Virus record (IMG/VR): IMGVR_UViG_3300020172_003216
Coordinates: 1-53,583 of that record
DNA: 53,583 bases
DNA from: a virus
Reading direction: 5' to 3' (one strand)
Shown: positions 27,075 to 35,077 of the stretch, one piece after another
Position numbering within the stretch: position 1 is the first letter of the stretch
Layout: the number at the start of each line of letters is the position of its first letter
Position numbers and translations under genes: made by a program
Notes under the pieces: model-generated
Databases searched by the model: none
What the model was told of the DNA's origin: nothing
The model's input: the letters and a program-made list of their open reading frames with translations, nothing else

Positions 27075-27134
27075 GTAATGTACTCATATTACTTGTAAAA
27101 AACCAGAAAAAATGCTATAATGTACTCATATTAC
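27075..27134 (+). repeat. Direct repeat flanking a promoter (operator-like)
   Basis: TAATGTACTCATATTAC occurs at 27076-27092 and again at 27118-27134, 42 bp apart (four helical turns). Each copy is itself an imperfect inverted repeat (GTAAT...ATTAC). The first copy abuts the -35 and the second overlaps the -10 of the promoter listed next. Confidence 0.75.
27093..27121 (+). promoter_or_regulatory. Sigma70-like promoter with extended -10 for endolysin
   Basis: TTGTAA (27093-27098), 17-nt spacer ending TGC, TATAAT (27116-27121). It lies 88 nt upstream of the endolysin gene, which has a strong AAGGAGG site. Confidence 0.7.
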
Positions 27135-27208
27135 GGGGTTATAGCAGTTGTTTTCTCAAAAATATCATTGTTATATAAAACTACAACCTTAAAGAAGGAG
27201 GAAAAAAG

Positions 27209-27763
27209 ATGAGACAACATTTGCCAAACATTGCAAAATTTGTATCAATCGTTTTTGGTATGTGGCTTGCCACATACGCCCTGGTAGAGGTCACCAAAAA
27301 CAAATTTGAATCACTCAAGGCCGAAAAGGCTGAGATGGCTGCTGTGCATCCGGTAACTGGAGAAGAAAGATCTCGCCAGCTACGATGCCTCACGCAGAAC
27401 ATTTATTGGGAAGCCGCCAGCGAACCGTTTGAAGGAAAAGTAGCTGTGGCTCAAGTAACACTCAATCGCGCTAATAGTAGCCAGTTTCCCAATGACATCT
27501 GTGCAGTTGTATATCAGAAAAATGTCATCTACTCAAAAGTAGTTTGTCAGTTTTCATGGTACTGTGAAGGCACTCATAGAGTAAAACCAGTGCATCAACC
27601 TCTGTACAATGAAAGTGCAGAAGTTGCTAAAAAAGTTCTACTGGAAGGATTCCGTTTACCTAGTATCAAGAATGCAATGTATTATCATGCTGACTATGTT
27701 CAACCAGGGTGGGGCAAAAAACCCATTGCCAAAATTGGGCGCCATATTTTTTATGGTAGTTAA
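27209..27763 (+). CDS. SleB/CwlJ-type cell-wall hydrolase (endolysin)
   Basis: A 184-residue protein. Residues 9-27 form one hydrophobic segment (KFVSIVFGMWLATYALV), a likely signal-anchor. After a linker, CLTQNIYWEAASEPFEGKVAVAQVTLNR is the hallmark of the Hydrolase_2 (SleB/CwlJ) domain, with the catalytic Glu in YWEA. NAMYYHADYV and GRHIFYG complete it. It should cleave peptidoglycan glycan strands at lysis. The signal-anchor would export it without a holin pore. Preceded by AAGGAGGAAAAAAG. Confidence 0.88.
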   Translation: MRQHLPNIAKFVSIVFGMWLATYALVEVTKNKFESLKAEKAEMAAVHPVTGEERSRQLRCLTQNIYWEAASEPFEGKVAVAQVTLNRANSSQFPNDICAVVYQKNVIYSKVVCQFSWYCEGTHRVKPVHQPLYNESAEVAKKVLLEGFRLPSIKNAMYYHADYVQPGWGKKPIAKIGRHIFYGS

Positions 27764-27777
27764 GCAGGACAATACGA

Positions 27778-28140
27778 ATGCCAATTTTAACTTCAACTTC
27801 AAAATCTAAGATTATGGAAAATTCAAACAAAATTGATTTCGATCGCGTTAAACAAAGTGTGGTAGAGTTTTTCTCTACCCACTTTAGTAAAATCTCAGCT
27901 GAGACAATGGGTTGGTTAGCAGCTATTGCTTTACATGCTGCTACCATTCCTACACTACTGGCCTTGCTTACTGGATTAACAGATAGCACCCCTAGTGTAG
28001 ATGTTGTTCTTTTTATGTGGCTGGGTCTCGTATTGTTGTTTGGTCGAGCAGTAATTCTTCGAGACCTACTGAATATTGTAACCATTGGATTAGGTTTTGT
28101 TATCCAAGCAACATTGATGGCACTTATCCTGTTCAAGTAA
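27778..28140 (+). CDS. Small membrane protein next to endolysin (holin candidate)
   Basis: A 120-residue protein with an N-terminal soluble part and three hydrophobic stretches (about residues 46-65, 76-92 and 100-119). It begins at ATG 27778, 14 nt after the endolysin stop with GCAGGA before it; an internal ATG at 27814 is an alternative start. Its position right after the endolysin makes a holin or lysis-regulator role plausible. No family is recognised, so this is based on place and topology. Confidence 0.6.
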   Translation: MPILTSTSKSKIMENSNKIDFDRVKQSVVEFFSTHFSKISAETMGWLAAIALHAATIPTLLALLTGLTDSTPSVDVVLFMWLGLVLLFGRAVILRDLLNIVTIGLGFVIQATLMALILFK

Positions 28141-28142
28141 TC

Positions 28143-28150
28143 CATAAATA
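28143..28150 (+). promoter_or_regulatory. T4-like late promoter
   Basis: CATAAATA directly after the previous stop codon, 21 nt before ATG 28172, followed by an ACAGGAGGC site. Confidence 0.55.
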
Positions 28151-28171
28151 CTCATAGAACAGGAGGCTACG

Positions 28172-28396
28172 ATGACCAAACGAGCCGAAATCGAAATAGA
28201 AGAACTAGCATACAGTATTGAAGACGAAATTGGGGAAGAAGATTATGGATTTGTCTTTGACGCAGATGGGAATTTAAAGTTTGCGTTCATCCCCGAAGTC
28301 GTTCCTAACAAACCACCCAAGAATATTGCCAAGATAATGAAGATCTTGGGTGTCATTGATCTAGCACAATTTAACGAAGACTTAACAATTCATTAA
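28172..28396 (+). CDS. Small acidic protein, unknown
   Basis: A 74-residue strongly acidic protein (IEIEELAYSIEDEIGEED...). It reads as a beta hairpin (DYGFVFDADGNLKFAFIPE) followed by a helix. A strong AGGAGG site precedes it. No family recognised; acidic small phage proteins often mimic DNA or bind host proteins, which is only a possibility here. Confidence 0.6.
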   Translation: MTKRAEIEIEELAYSIEDEIGEEDYGFVFDADGNLKFAFIPEVVPNKPPKNIAKIMKILGVIDLAQFNEDLTIH

Positions 28397-28399
28397 CAC

Positions 28400-28428
28400 T
28401 TGACCATAAAGGTCCTTTTTGCTATACT
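28400..28428 (+). promoter_or_regulatory. Sigma70-like promoter with extended -10
   Basis: TTGACC (28400-28405), 17 nt ending TGC, TATACT (28423-28428). ATG 28435 lies where transcription should begin; there is no Shine-Dalgarno between. Confidence 0.75.
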
Positions 28429-28434
28429 TAGAGC

Positions 28435-28665
28435 ATGAAAAAGGACACCGTATTTTATCTTAAGTGGCTTGCAACTTTTATAACAATTGTTGGAGCCATT
28501 TGCACTTCCATTAATCTTTATCCGCTAGGCCCTGCTTTGCTTAACTTTGGTGCCCTACTGTGGCTCATTGTTGCAATAAAATGGCGAGAGTGGAGTCTTA
28601 TTGTTATAAATGCAACACTTCTTGCAATTTATACAACAGGATTACTTGTTAAATTAGCAACATAA
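28435..28665 (+). CDS. Small membrane protein, probably leaderless
   Basis: A 76-residue protein that is almost wholly hydrophobic, with two or three membrane helices (about 9-26, 29-48 and 52-72). It begins at the predicted +1 of the promoter at 28400. Function unknown; a role at the host inner membrane early in infection is inferred from the promoter type. Confidence 0.65.
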   Translation: MKKDTVFYLKWLATFITIVGAICTSINLYPLGPALLNFGALLWLIVAIKWREWSLIVINATLLAIYTTGLLVKLAT

Positions 28666-28671
28666 AAACGG

Positions 28672-28701
28672 TAGACCAAAAATACCCATTTTTGCTATAA
28701 T
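28672..28701 (+). promoter_or_regulatory. Sigma70-like promoter with extended -10
   Basis: TAGACC (28672-28677), 18-nt spacer ending TTTTTGC, TATAAT (28696-28701). Same family as 28400 and 28925 (ACC...CCATTTT-TGCTATA). Confidence 0.65.
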
Positions 28702-28731
28702 CAATGTATAGTAATTAACAAGGAGTTAACC

Positions 28732-28917
28732 ATGCCAACATATATTGCTTCAAATTTGCCCATGGATCAGTTGGAAGTATTACGTCCAAAATACACAACA
28801 TTAGCAAAATTACAAGGCAAGCGATGTGTAGTTCGTTATCGTGGCCCTCGTTATGATTTAACTAAGGCCACATGTCTTAAGAAAAATGCAAGATATTGGG
28901 CTGTGTACTTTTATTAA
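28732..28917 (+). CDS. Small basic protein, unknown
   Basis: A 61-residue basic protein (MPTYIASNLPMDQ...) with an RCVVRYRGPRYD beta region and a basic, aromatic C-terminus. Preceded by AAGGAGTTAACC. Charge and size suggest nucleic-acid or protein binding. No family recognised. Confidence 0.6.
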   Translation: MPTYIASNLPMDQLEVLRPKYTTLAKLQGKRCVVRYRGPRYDLTKATCLKKNARYWAVYFY

Positions 28918-28924
28918 AAAACGG

Positions 28925-28953
28925 TTGTCCATAATTACCCATTTTGCTATACT
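28925..28953 (+). promoter_or_regulatory. Sigma70-like promoter with extended -10
   Basis: TTGTCC (28925-28930), 17 nt ending TTTTGC, TATACT (28948-28953); AAAGGAG and ATG 28984 follow. It drives the run of overlapping small genes to about 30963. Confidence 0.75.
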
Positions 28954-28983
28954 ATAGGCTAAGTTAAACAAAAGGAGCCAAAA

Positions 28984-29211
28984 ATGACAGAATTTGAAAA
29001 GAACTGCTACGGTATGTCCCAAGAAGATATCCGTGAACAGTACATGCAATCAATTACTGCTCGCCTGAGTGGTCTGGAAATGGTAGTAATGGGCATACTG
29101 TCGGATGCACAGGAATTGGCAGCTATGGGTCAATCAGCTGCTACTCGCAAGCAACTGAATATCGCCAAGTTCATTCTTTCCGAAATGATGGACGCTAAGG
29201 AGGCAGCGTAA
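28984..29211 (+). CDS. Small helical protein, unknown
   Basis: A 75-residue helical protein with an N-terminal MTEFEKNCYGMSQEDIREQ and a long central amphipathic helix. First gene of a coupled array; its stop overlaps the next start (TAATG). Function unknown. Confidence 0.6.
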   Translation: MTEFEKNCYGMSQEDIREQYMQSITARLSGLEMVVMGILSDAQELAAMGQSAATRKQLNIAKFILSEMMDAKEAA

Positions 29212-29414
29212 TGAGCATTCAATTTATTACAGATGGCTACAACGGTCGTGACGAGCGTGTTGTTTTGTGGCGCACCGGCGAATACACTTACGAACTTGAA
29301 ATTGGTTCAGGTATTCGTAAAAGATCTGTCAAGTTGTTGAATACAGAATACTACAATGCCCTGGAGCAGTTTGGTGTCATGGTAGAAAATTATCACGAAT
29401 TGGGGGAAGCGTAA
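29211..29414 (+). CDS. Small beta-rich protein, unknown
   Basis: A 67-residue protein with several beta strands (RVVLWRTGEYTYELEIGSG) and a C-terminal helix. Coupled by 1-nt overlaps to genes on both sides. Function unknown. Confidence 0.6.
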   Translation: MSIQFITDGYNGRDERVVLWRTGEYTYELEIGSGIRKRSVKLLNTEYYNALEQFGVMVENYHELGEA

Positions 29415-29563
29415 TGGCTGATCAAACTTTGATTGATTGCCTGTACAACGAGCTGATCAATCTTGACGAACAGGCTGGTTGCTTTGACGAAGAAACCAAC
29501 CGTTTTATTGACGTTCAGCGCGAGAAACTTTTTAAACAGATTTTAGAGTTGGAGGCAGCATGA
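29414..29563 (+). CDS. Tiny helical protein, unknown
   Basis: A 49-residue acidic two-helix protein: MADQTLIDCLYNELINLDEQ, then a second helix ending ILELEAA. Start ATG 29414 overlaps the previous stop (TAATG) and its stop overlaps the next start (ATGA). The coupling and coding-like composition support a real gene. Confidence 0.55.
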   Translation: MADQTLIDCLYNELINLDEQAGCFDEETNRFIDVQREKLFKQILELEAA

Positions 29564-29712
29564 GAACGGCAATGACTAAAGAAGAAAAAGAGATATTCGA
29601 AAAGCGATTTTTAGAAGCGATGCGAAAGCGTGAAAAGTTGGTCAAGGCAGGTCGTAAACTACGTGCCGAGGCTCGTCAAGCAGCAATCCAAAAATACATG
29701 GGTCAAGTATGA
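29560..29712 (+). CDS. Tiny basic helical protein, unknown
   Basis: A 50-residue Arg/Lys-rich single helix (KEEKEIFEKRFLEAMRKREK and on). ATGA overlaps join it to both neighbours, and GTTGGAGGCAGC precedes it. A nucleic-acid-binding role is possible from charge alone. Confidence 0.55.
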   Translation: MRTAMTKEEKEIFEKRFLEAMRKREKLVKAGRKLRAEARQAAIQKYMGQV

Positions 29713-30104
29713 ACTTTGATCGGCAAGTAAATTTTATTACCAAAACCGACGGTCGGGGTTTTTGGTCCGGCAAGGTCAAAGCCGTAAAGATCAATCGTGT
29801 GCGTCTAGCCTATATAGATGAAGACACCGGTGATTTTGGAGAGCTTAGAGCCTACTTTGATCCCAAAGAGTGGGATGTGGACAACGATGGCTTGATTTAC
29901 ACCGACATGATGTGGAAGCATTCTTTTCTGACTTGCATGGAAAACAGTTTGGGCTTTAGTCCTGAAGCTATACTTGATGTATCTTACAGCGAACAGGGCA
30001 TGCAAGGCCACAATTATGTGAGCATGGATGTTGGTCTGCAGTTTATTACTGAATGCAATGCACTTTATCAATTTGTTGTACATAAACAAGCAGTAAATAG
30101 TTAA
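29709..30104 (+). CDS. Unknown 131-residue protein
   Basis: A protein with an N-terminal beta domain (GRGFWSGKVKAVKINRVRLAYID) and acidic DxDNDG sequence (residues ~57-61, WDVDNDGLIYTD), which could bind calcium. It has no recognised family. ATGA overlap with the preceding tiny gene. Confidence 0.6.
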   Translation: MNFDRQVNFITKTDGRGFWSGKVKAVKINRVRLAYIDEDTGDFGELRAYFDPKEWDVDNDGLIYTDMMWKHSFLTCMENSLGFSPEAILDVSYSEQGMQGHNYVSMDVGLQFITECNALYQFVVHKQAVNS

Positions 30105-30106
30105 TC

Positions 30107-30253
30107 ATGAAAAAGATTGTAAAAATACCGTACCAAAAGACTCGAGCACACCGTGTGCTATTCGAAGCTGGCTCACCATTCAAGAGCCGTACGGTAGAAA
30201 ATAAACGGCAGTTCAAGCGACAACCCAAGCATCGCAAGCAGGAGGCTGTATGA
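30107..30253 (+). CDS. Tiny very basic protein, unknown
   Basis: A 48-residue protein with about 16 Arg/Lys (ending KRQFKRQPKHRKQEAV), probably nucleic-acid binding. It starts 3 nt after the previous stop and its stop overlaps the next start (ATGA). Confidence 0.5.
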   Translation: MKKIVKIPYQKTRAHRVLFEAGSPFKSRTVENKRQFKRQPKHRKQEAV

Positions 30254-30456
30254 CCGCAGGCTGGATCTTGATTGTTGCATTACATACTACCAGCGGTAAG
30301 TTTGTTGACAAGTTTGAACTTGGTCCTTTTCCTACCAAGCAGGCTTGTATGGCCACAAAAATTTCTGGACTTAATCAGTTCAAGAAAAACAAGGTTTGCG
30401 TTAGCCAAGCGCATTGGGAAGGCCGCGATATTGATTCTGGTGTAGCACCCGACTAA
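30250..30456 (+). CDS. Small protein with hydrophobic N-terminus, unknown
   Basis: A 68-residue protein starting MTAGWILIVALHTTSG, possibly a weak signal or anchor, then two Cys (CMATK, VCVSQ) that could form a disulfide. Preceded by GCAGGAGGCT. Function unknown. Confidence 0.55.
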   Translation: MTAGWILIVALHTTSGKFVDKFELGPFPTKQACMATKISGLNQFKKNKVCVSQAHWEGRDIDSGVAPD

Positions 30457-30466
30457 GGAGACTCAG

Positions 30467-30679
30467 ATGGAACCCAAAGACTTTAGTAATACTTTTAACC
30501 GAGCGCGACAAGAAATACGTTATGCTCAAGGGTTAGGACGCAAGCGTCAGATTATCAATCGACAACTTGAGGAACTGCATTCTATACACATGGAAATGAT
30601 TGAAGGTGCAGTACAAGCAAAAGAATATGCGGGTTTTCCAGAAGCCAATGAAGTTATCAACCATGTGCGGAGCCTGTAA
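30467..30679 (+). CDS. Small helical protein, unknown
   Basis: A 70-residue helical protein, MEPKDFSNTFNRARQEIRYA..., with a clear AAGGAG site 6 nt before the start. Coupled by 1 nt to the next gene. Function unknown. Confidence 0.55.
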   Translation: MEPKDFSNTFNRARQEIRYAQGLGRKRQIINRQLEELHSIHMEMIEGAVQAKEYAGFPEANEVINHVRSL

Positions 30680-30963
30680 TGGACGTTGAAGCTTTGGTAG
30701 AAAATATCCTGGAAGATCGTATTGCTATCGCCGATCTTGACATTCCGCAAATGGAGGCGGTAATTGATTTCATGCGCGAGCATGTGTCCAATATTGACAA
30801 CGATGAGTACAGAGAAGCACTAATGGGACTAGTTGATGCTATAGAAATTTCTGCAGAAAATAGATTTGTAAATGAAGCAGCGGGCGATTGGGACGAAACG
30901 ATTGAAGCAAGTGTTGCCCGTGGTAATAGCTATTTTGAACTAGAAAATTATGTAATGCAGTAG
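30679..30963 (+). CDS. Small acidic protein, unknown
   Basis: A 94-residue strongly acidic helical protein (VEALVENILEDRIAIADLDIPQMEAVIDF). Last gene of the coupled small-gene array, followed by a terminator at 30992-31016. Function unknown; DNA mimicry or host-protein binding would fit the charge but is not shown. Confidence 0.6.
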   Translation: MDVEALVENILEDRIAIADLDIPQMEAVIDFMREHVSNIDNDEYREALMGLVDAIEISAENRFVNEAAGDWDETIEASVARGNSYFELENYVMQ

Positions 30964-30991
30964 TCGTGTAGTGCTTCTTAAGCAGTATTTT

Positions 30992-31016
30992 AACCCGCTT
31001 CGGCGGGTTTCTTTTT
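30992..31016 (+). terminator. Rho-independent terminator
   Basis: AACCCGC-TTCG-GCGGGTT followed by TCTTTTT. Ends the small-gene transcription unit. Confidence 0.9.
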
Positions 31017-31029
31017 GCTAAATACTCTT

Positions 31030-31329
31030 ATGAAGATTACAGATATTATCCGCAGCGTATTAGATGTTATAGATAATGCAGAAGCTCCTGCAGAACCTGC
31101 TCTGGCCATTGCAGTACAAATTGATCCTGAGCAAGAAATGCAGGACATGCAGCGCCTGGCTGGAATTTTAGATCTTGAAGACGCAGAATTTGCCAACGAA
31201 CCAAACACTATTGTAGCACCAATGGGTGCAGCATATCCAGCTGGGGACGATGTGCATTACAGTAAAAATCCCGCAGACATCAGAACCAATGCACCCAGTA
31301 TGTTCCCGGATTGGCAAGCAAGGAGTTAA
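31030..31329 (+). CDS. Unknown acidic protein
   Basis: A 99-residue acidic protein. ATG 31030 gives MKITDIIRSVLDVIDNAEAP, a form of opening shared by several genes here; a frame extended to 31015 has no start signal. A GCTAAATAC box lies just before (31017-31025). Its position before two virion-type genes suggests a late assembly role. No family recognised. Confidence 0.6.
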   Translation: MKITDIIRSVLDVIDNAEAPAEPALAIAVQIDPEQEMQDMQRLAGILDLEDAEFANEPNTIVAPMGAAYPAGDDVHYSKNPADIRTNAPSMFPDWQARS

Positions 31330-31331
31330 TT

Positions 31332-31565
31332 ATGTCAGCAAATGGAATCGCACAACTAGCATTAAAAAGAGCTCGTCAAGATGCCAAACTAGCTTTAGCA
31401 GGTACAGATCGAGCCAATCGTAATACAGTTCAACCAGGTAGATATGCAGATACCACTGCTGATGCTACACAGCTACCAACCAGATACAATGCTTCCAGCA
31501 ATACTGGCGCACTAGTAGATAATCCCAACACTGGCGGATTACTGAAAAAAAGACCTTGGGCGTAA
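31332..31565 (+). CDS. Small unstructured protein, unknown
   Basis: A 77-residue Ala/Asn/Thr-rich protein. ATG 31332 is preceded by AAGGAGTTAAT at the right distance, whereas an upstream frame from 31311 is not. It ends GGLLKKRPWA. It lies between the gene at 31030 and the large structural protein at 31569, so a virion role is likely but unproven. Confidence 0.6.
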   Translation: MSANGIAQLALKRARQDAKLALAGTDRANRNTVQPGRYADTTADATQLPTRYNASSNTGALVDNPNTGGLLKKRPWA

Positions 31566-31568
31566 TCA

Positions 31569-33377
31569 ATGGCTGCTCGCGGTGACACAAGAATAAATTC
31601 AACCTCTTACGAGCACCCACAGGAACGTAATCTATTAGACCTGCATACTGCTTTACAATATCGTTATCTAACTGGCGAACCGGAACTGCGTGTCAATCTT
31701 GGACCAAATGCTTTTGTAATTTCGGGCAATGTTCTTATTCCCGGAATAGTGCAAGTTTATTCATCAATTGACAATCCCGTACACAATCATATAACTGAAG
31801 TTGGTACCGGCGGTAATCTGCAAGTGCCTTGGCTACCCGTTGCCGGTAATGTCACAGTGGATTCTGGAAATATCATGGTGACTCAAGGCACCATACCGTG
31901 GATAGTTAGTAATTCCAATGTGGCCGTAATTGGAAATATCACAGGCATAACCACACTACCAGCCATTACTGGCAATGTTGGTGTAAGTGGAAATGTATCA
32001 ATAACCCAATTACCGGCCATTACAGGTAATGTCAATGTAGATAATTTTCCTTCAAATATTCGTATTACTGATATGCCTGGTATTACAGGTAATGTGCATG
32101 TGTATGGTGGTAATGTCAATGTCACTCAAGGTACAACTCCTTGGTCAGTGACTGGCAATGTTGGCTTGACTGCTAATACCAGCGTGACCATATCAGGATT
32201 TGGACAATCGGCAGATGCGTTTGGTCGTTTGCGTGTAAGCAACCCTTTTACCCTGTTCGACACTCAGGCAAGATACTATGATCACGGTCAATTCAGTAAT
32301 GTAAATGTGGGCACAGCCAATGTGGTTTATGTGGCCAGTCAAAGCAGTTATCAATTGAATGTTGGCTCTGCCAATGGAGATTCTGTCATAAGAGAAAGCA
32401 AACGAGTGTTTGCCTATCAGCCCGGCAAGAGTCAATTGACCATGAACACATTTTGTTTTGCTACCCCAAAAACCAATTTAAGACAACGAGTTGGTTTGTT
32501 TGGGGCCAATAACGGTGTGTTTTTTGAAAACGACGGCACCTATAATTACATGGTCATTAGATCCCAATCGTTTGGCAACGAAGAACGAGTGCGCCAGGAT
32601 GCCTGGAACGGCGACAGACTGAATGGATCAGGTGGTATCACGAATCCGTCCAATATTACACTATATCCCGATAGAACACAAATTTTCTATGCTGATGTAG
32701 AGTGGTTGGGTGTAGGGTCTGTTCGTTGCGGATTTGTCGTCAACGGTGCTTATGTGTTGTGCCACACATTTCATCACGCCAATCAATTGGGTTTTGATCG
32801 AGTGTATATGACCACAGCTACATTACCTATACGATATGAAATAACTAACACCGGCGCTACTAGTGGTGCTAGTATGATGACACAGATTTGTAGCACTGTA
32901 ATTTCAGAGGGCGGCTACAATTCATTTGGTACTACAGAAAGTTATGGCACAGGCACAACACAAAAGCGATTGTCCAACAGCGGCACCTATTACCCTGTGG
33001 TCAGCATTAGACTGAACGCAGCCAGACTGGATGCCATTGTGGTACCAAGGCAAATTGATGTTCTCAGCCCCAGTGTCAACTACTATCGTTGGGCACTATT
33101 GAACAATGCAACTTTGACTGGAGCCACTTTTGCTCAAACCAGTCAAAGTGGCACAGTGGACATAGACACCGCAGCCACCGCAGTGGCTGGTGGCTTTGAA
33201 ATTCAATCTGGTTATGCCAGCAGCAGAGAACTTACTCAACTAAGTTCAGTTGATTTTTTTCAATTTCAATTGGGCCGTACTATGCAAGGTGTCAGCGATG
33301 TGGTCACTTTGGCCATTGCCGCCACTGCCAACAATGCAGATGTATTGGCCGAACTTGGATGGCAAGAATTGAATTAA
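31569..33377 (+). CDS. Large virion protein with ITGNV repeats
   Basis: A 602-residue beta-rich protein. Residues ~95-205 contain imperfect repeats of the type LPAITGNVxVxG and NVTQGTxPWxV. They lead into a FGRLRVSNPFTLFDTQ element that is common in phage structural proteins. The remainder is a large Gly/Asn/Thr-rich beta domain. Likely part of a fibre, baseplate appendage or head decoration. It lacks enzyme motifs. The repeats probably form a beta-solenoid stalk. Confidence 0.75.
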   Translation: MAARGDTRINSTSYEHPQERNLLDLHTALQYRYLTGEPELRVNLGPNAFVISGNVLIPGIVQVYSSIDNPVHNHITEVGTGGNLQVPWLPVAGNVTVDSGNIMVTQGTIPWIVSNSNVAVIGNITGITTLPAITGNVGVSGNVSITQLPAITGNVNVDNFPSNIRITDMPGITGNVHVYGGNVNVTQGTTPWSVTGNVGLTANTSVTISGFGQSADAFGRLRVSNPFTLFDTQARYYDHGQFSNVNVGTANVVYVASQSSYQLNVGSANGDSVIRESKRVFAYQPGKSQLTMNTFCFATPKTNLRQRVGLFGANNGVFFENDGTYNYMVIRSQSFGNEERVRQDAWNGDRLNGSGGITNPSNITLYPDRTQIFYADVEWLGVGSVRCGFVVNGAYVLCHTFHHANQLGFDRVYMTTATLPIRYEITNTGATSGASMMTQICSTVISEGGYNSFGTTESYGTGTTQKRLSNSGTYYPVVSIRLNAARLDAIVVPRQIDVLSPSVNYYRWALLNNATLTGATFAQTSQSGTVDIDTAATAVAGGFEIQSGYASSRELTQLSSVDFFQFQLGRTMQGVSDVVTLAIAATANNADVLAELGWQELN

Positions 33378-33387
33378 ACCAAAACTG

Positions 33388-33416
33388 TTGACTTCCAACA
33401 AACAATCTGCTATATT
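33388..33416 (+). promoter_or_regulatory. Sigma70-like promoter with extended -10
   Basis: TTGACT (33388-33393), 17 nt ending TGC, TATATT (33411-33416), 30 nt before ATG 33446. An AAATAAATA late-like box (33431-33439) lies between, so the next gene may be expressed in both phases. Confidence 0.7.
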
Positions 33417-33445
33417 AGCAAGACTATTCTAAATAAATACTGACT

Positions 33446-35077
33446 ATGATATTCGGATACCTAATGTTGGTGATAGCGATCACCATTTCCGCAATCGCTG
33501 CCTGGTACTCAGTGGCTGGACTTGCTGCCATCTTTGCAGCAGCAGTTGTACCAGTTATAATTATGGGCGGTGCCCTGGAAGCTGGCAAGATTGTGGCCAC
33601 CGTTTGGTTGCACAACAATTGGCAACGAGTGAGTTGGGCATACAAAACTTACCTGGTTCCTGCCATTGTGTTTCTCATGCTGCTGACCAGTATGGGCATC
33701 TTTGGTTTCCTATCAAAAGGACACGCTGACCAAAGCATTGTAAGCGGCGATTCAATGAGCAAGGTTGCCATCTACGATGAGAAAATCAAGACCGAGCGAG
33801 ACAATATAGATCAAGCCAAACGGGCACTTGAGCAAATGAATGCACAAGTAGATCAAATGATGAGTCGTACTGACACTGATCGTGGTGCCGAACGTGCTGT
33901 GGCCATTCGCAAACAGCAGGCTCGAGAACGTGCAAACCTACAAGCAGAAATTACTAAGTCGCAAAAAGCAATACAAAAATTACAAGAAGAACGTGCGCCC
34001 TTGGCAGCAGAGTTTAGAAAAGTTGAAGCCGAAGTTGGTCCTATCAAGTATATTGCCGCCTTGATATATGGTGACAATCCTGATCAAAATTTACTTGAAG
34101 CAGCAGTACGTTGGGTTATTATTCTAATTGTGATTGTGTTTGATCCACTAGCATTATGTTTGATCTTGGCCGCTAACAAACAGTTAGAATGGGCACGAGC
34201 AGGTGTAGGTGGTTGGGTGCATGATGAGGAAGCTGCTCAAAATATAAATCCCAATCCGCCTGGAGTAGTACAACGACCATGGACTGAAGAAGAGATGGCA
34301 GCACTTAATAGAGTCGATGAAAAAATAAATCCTGACCGCGAAGAAGATGAGTTTTTTGATCGTGCTCGGTATGCTGCACTAACTGCGGATATAATGGAAG
34401 AGCAACGCAGAGCTGAAGAAGCCAATACTGTGATAGCTGAGATAGAACAGCCAGAACCGGACCTTGATATACCAGTTTTAGAAAATGAAGAAATGTGGGC
34501 ACAACGTGTTATTGATGAGCAACCCAAATACGAACAGGATGATGGCCCATTAACACAAGCACAAATTGAACAAATTAAATCATCTGTGGAGGAAGAACAA
34601 ACAGGTTCCACAACCACTGCGACAGCGGAACCGCCAGCAGAGTCGCCACCCGAGGCGGATGAATTTAGTACCCCTGTGCGTCGCGGTGCAGACTACGCTG
34701 TTAGATATAAAGGTAAAGTTTACAACCTAGATGCGTTTAATAAACTGTATCCTGGAATGGCCATACAGGCTGACAATGATAAACTTGAAGCTGCTAGTCA
34801 ATGCGGATTTGGCGAAAGATTCCCAGATGATCCACTGAAAGGCGATATGTTTATTAGAACAGATTATCTGCCAGACCGTTTGTTTAAATGGAATGGAACC
34901 AAATGGATTGAAGTAGACAAAAATTCCACAGACAGCTACACTTACAATCAAGCTTATATACAATACCTAATTCAAAAACTTGAGGCCGGTGAGTACGAAA
35001 TTGAGGATTTAAGTGATGCAGAGCAATCTCAAGTTGAACAACAAATTGAAGAAATATTAAAAGGCAAACGTGTATAG
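33446..35077 (+). CDS. Multi-pass membrane protein with coiled coil
   Basis: A 543-residue protein. About three transmembrane helices lie in residues 1-90. A long coiled coil follows (~100-195; repeats such as AKRALEQMNAQVDQMMSR and KSQKAIQKLQEERA), then another hydrophobic pair (~213-240, VRWVIILIVIVFDPLALCLILAA). The C-terminal half is acidic and disordered, with a small domain at the end (GDMFIRTDYLPDRLFKWNG). I recall proteins of this architecture in marine T4-like phages, with no known function. The role may be at the host membrane. Its stop overlaps the next start. Confidence 0.75.
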   Translation: MIFGYLMLVIAITISAIAAWYSVAGLAAIFAAAVVPVIIMGGALEAGKIVATVWLHNNWQRVSWAYKTYLVPAIVFLMLLTSMGIFGFLSKGHADQSIVSGDSMSKVAIYDEKIKTERDNIDQAKRALEQMNAQVDQMMSRTDTDRGAERAVAIRKQQARERANLQAEITKSQKAIQKLQEERAPLAAEFRKVEAEVGPIKYIAALIYGDNPDQNLLEAAVRWVIILIVIVFDPLALCLILAANKQLEWARAGVGGWVHDEEAAQNINPNPPGVVQRPWTEEEMAALNRVDEKINPDREEDEFFDRARYAALTADIMEEQRRAEEANTVIAEIEQPEPDLDIPVLENEEMWAQRVIDEQPKYEQDDGPLTQAQIEQIKSSVEEEQTGSTTTATAEPPAESPPEADEFSTPVRRGADYAVRYKGKVYNLDAFNKLYPGMAIQADNDKLEAASQCGFGERFPDDPLKGDMFIRTDYLPDRLFKWNGTKWIEVDKNSTDSYTYNQAYIQYLIQKLEAGEYEIEDLSDAEQSQVEQQIEEILKGKRV

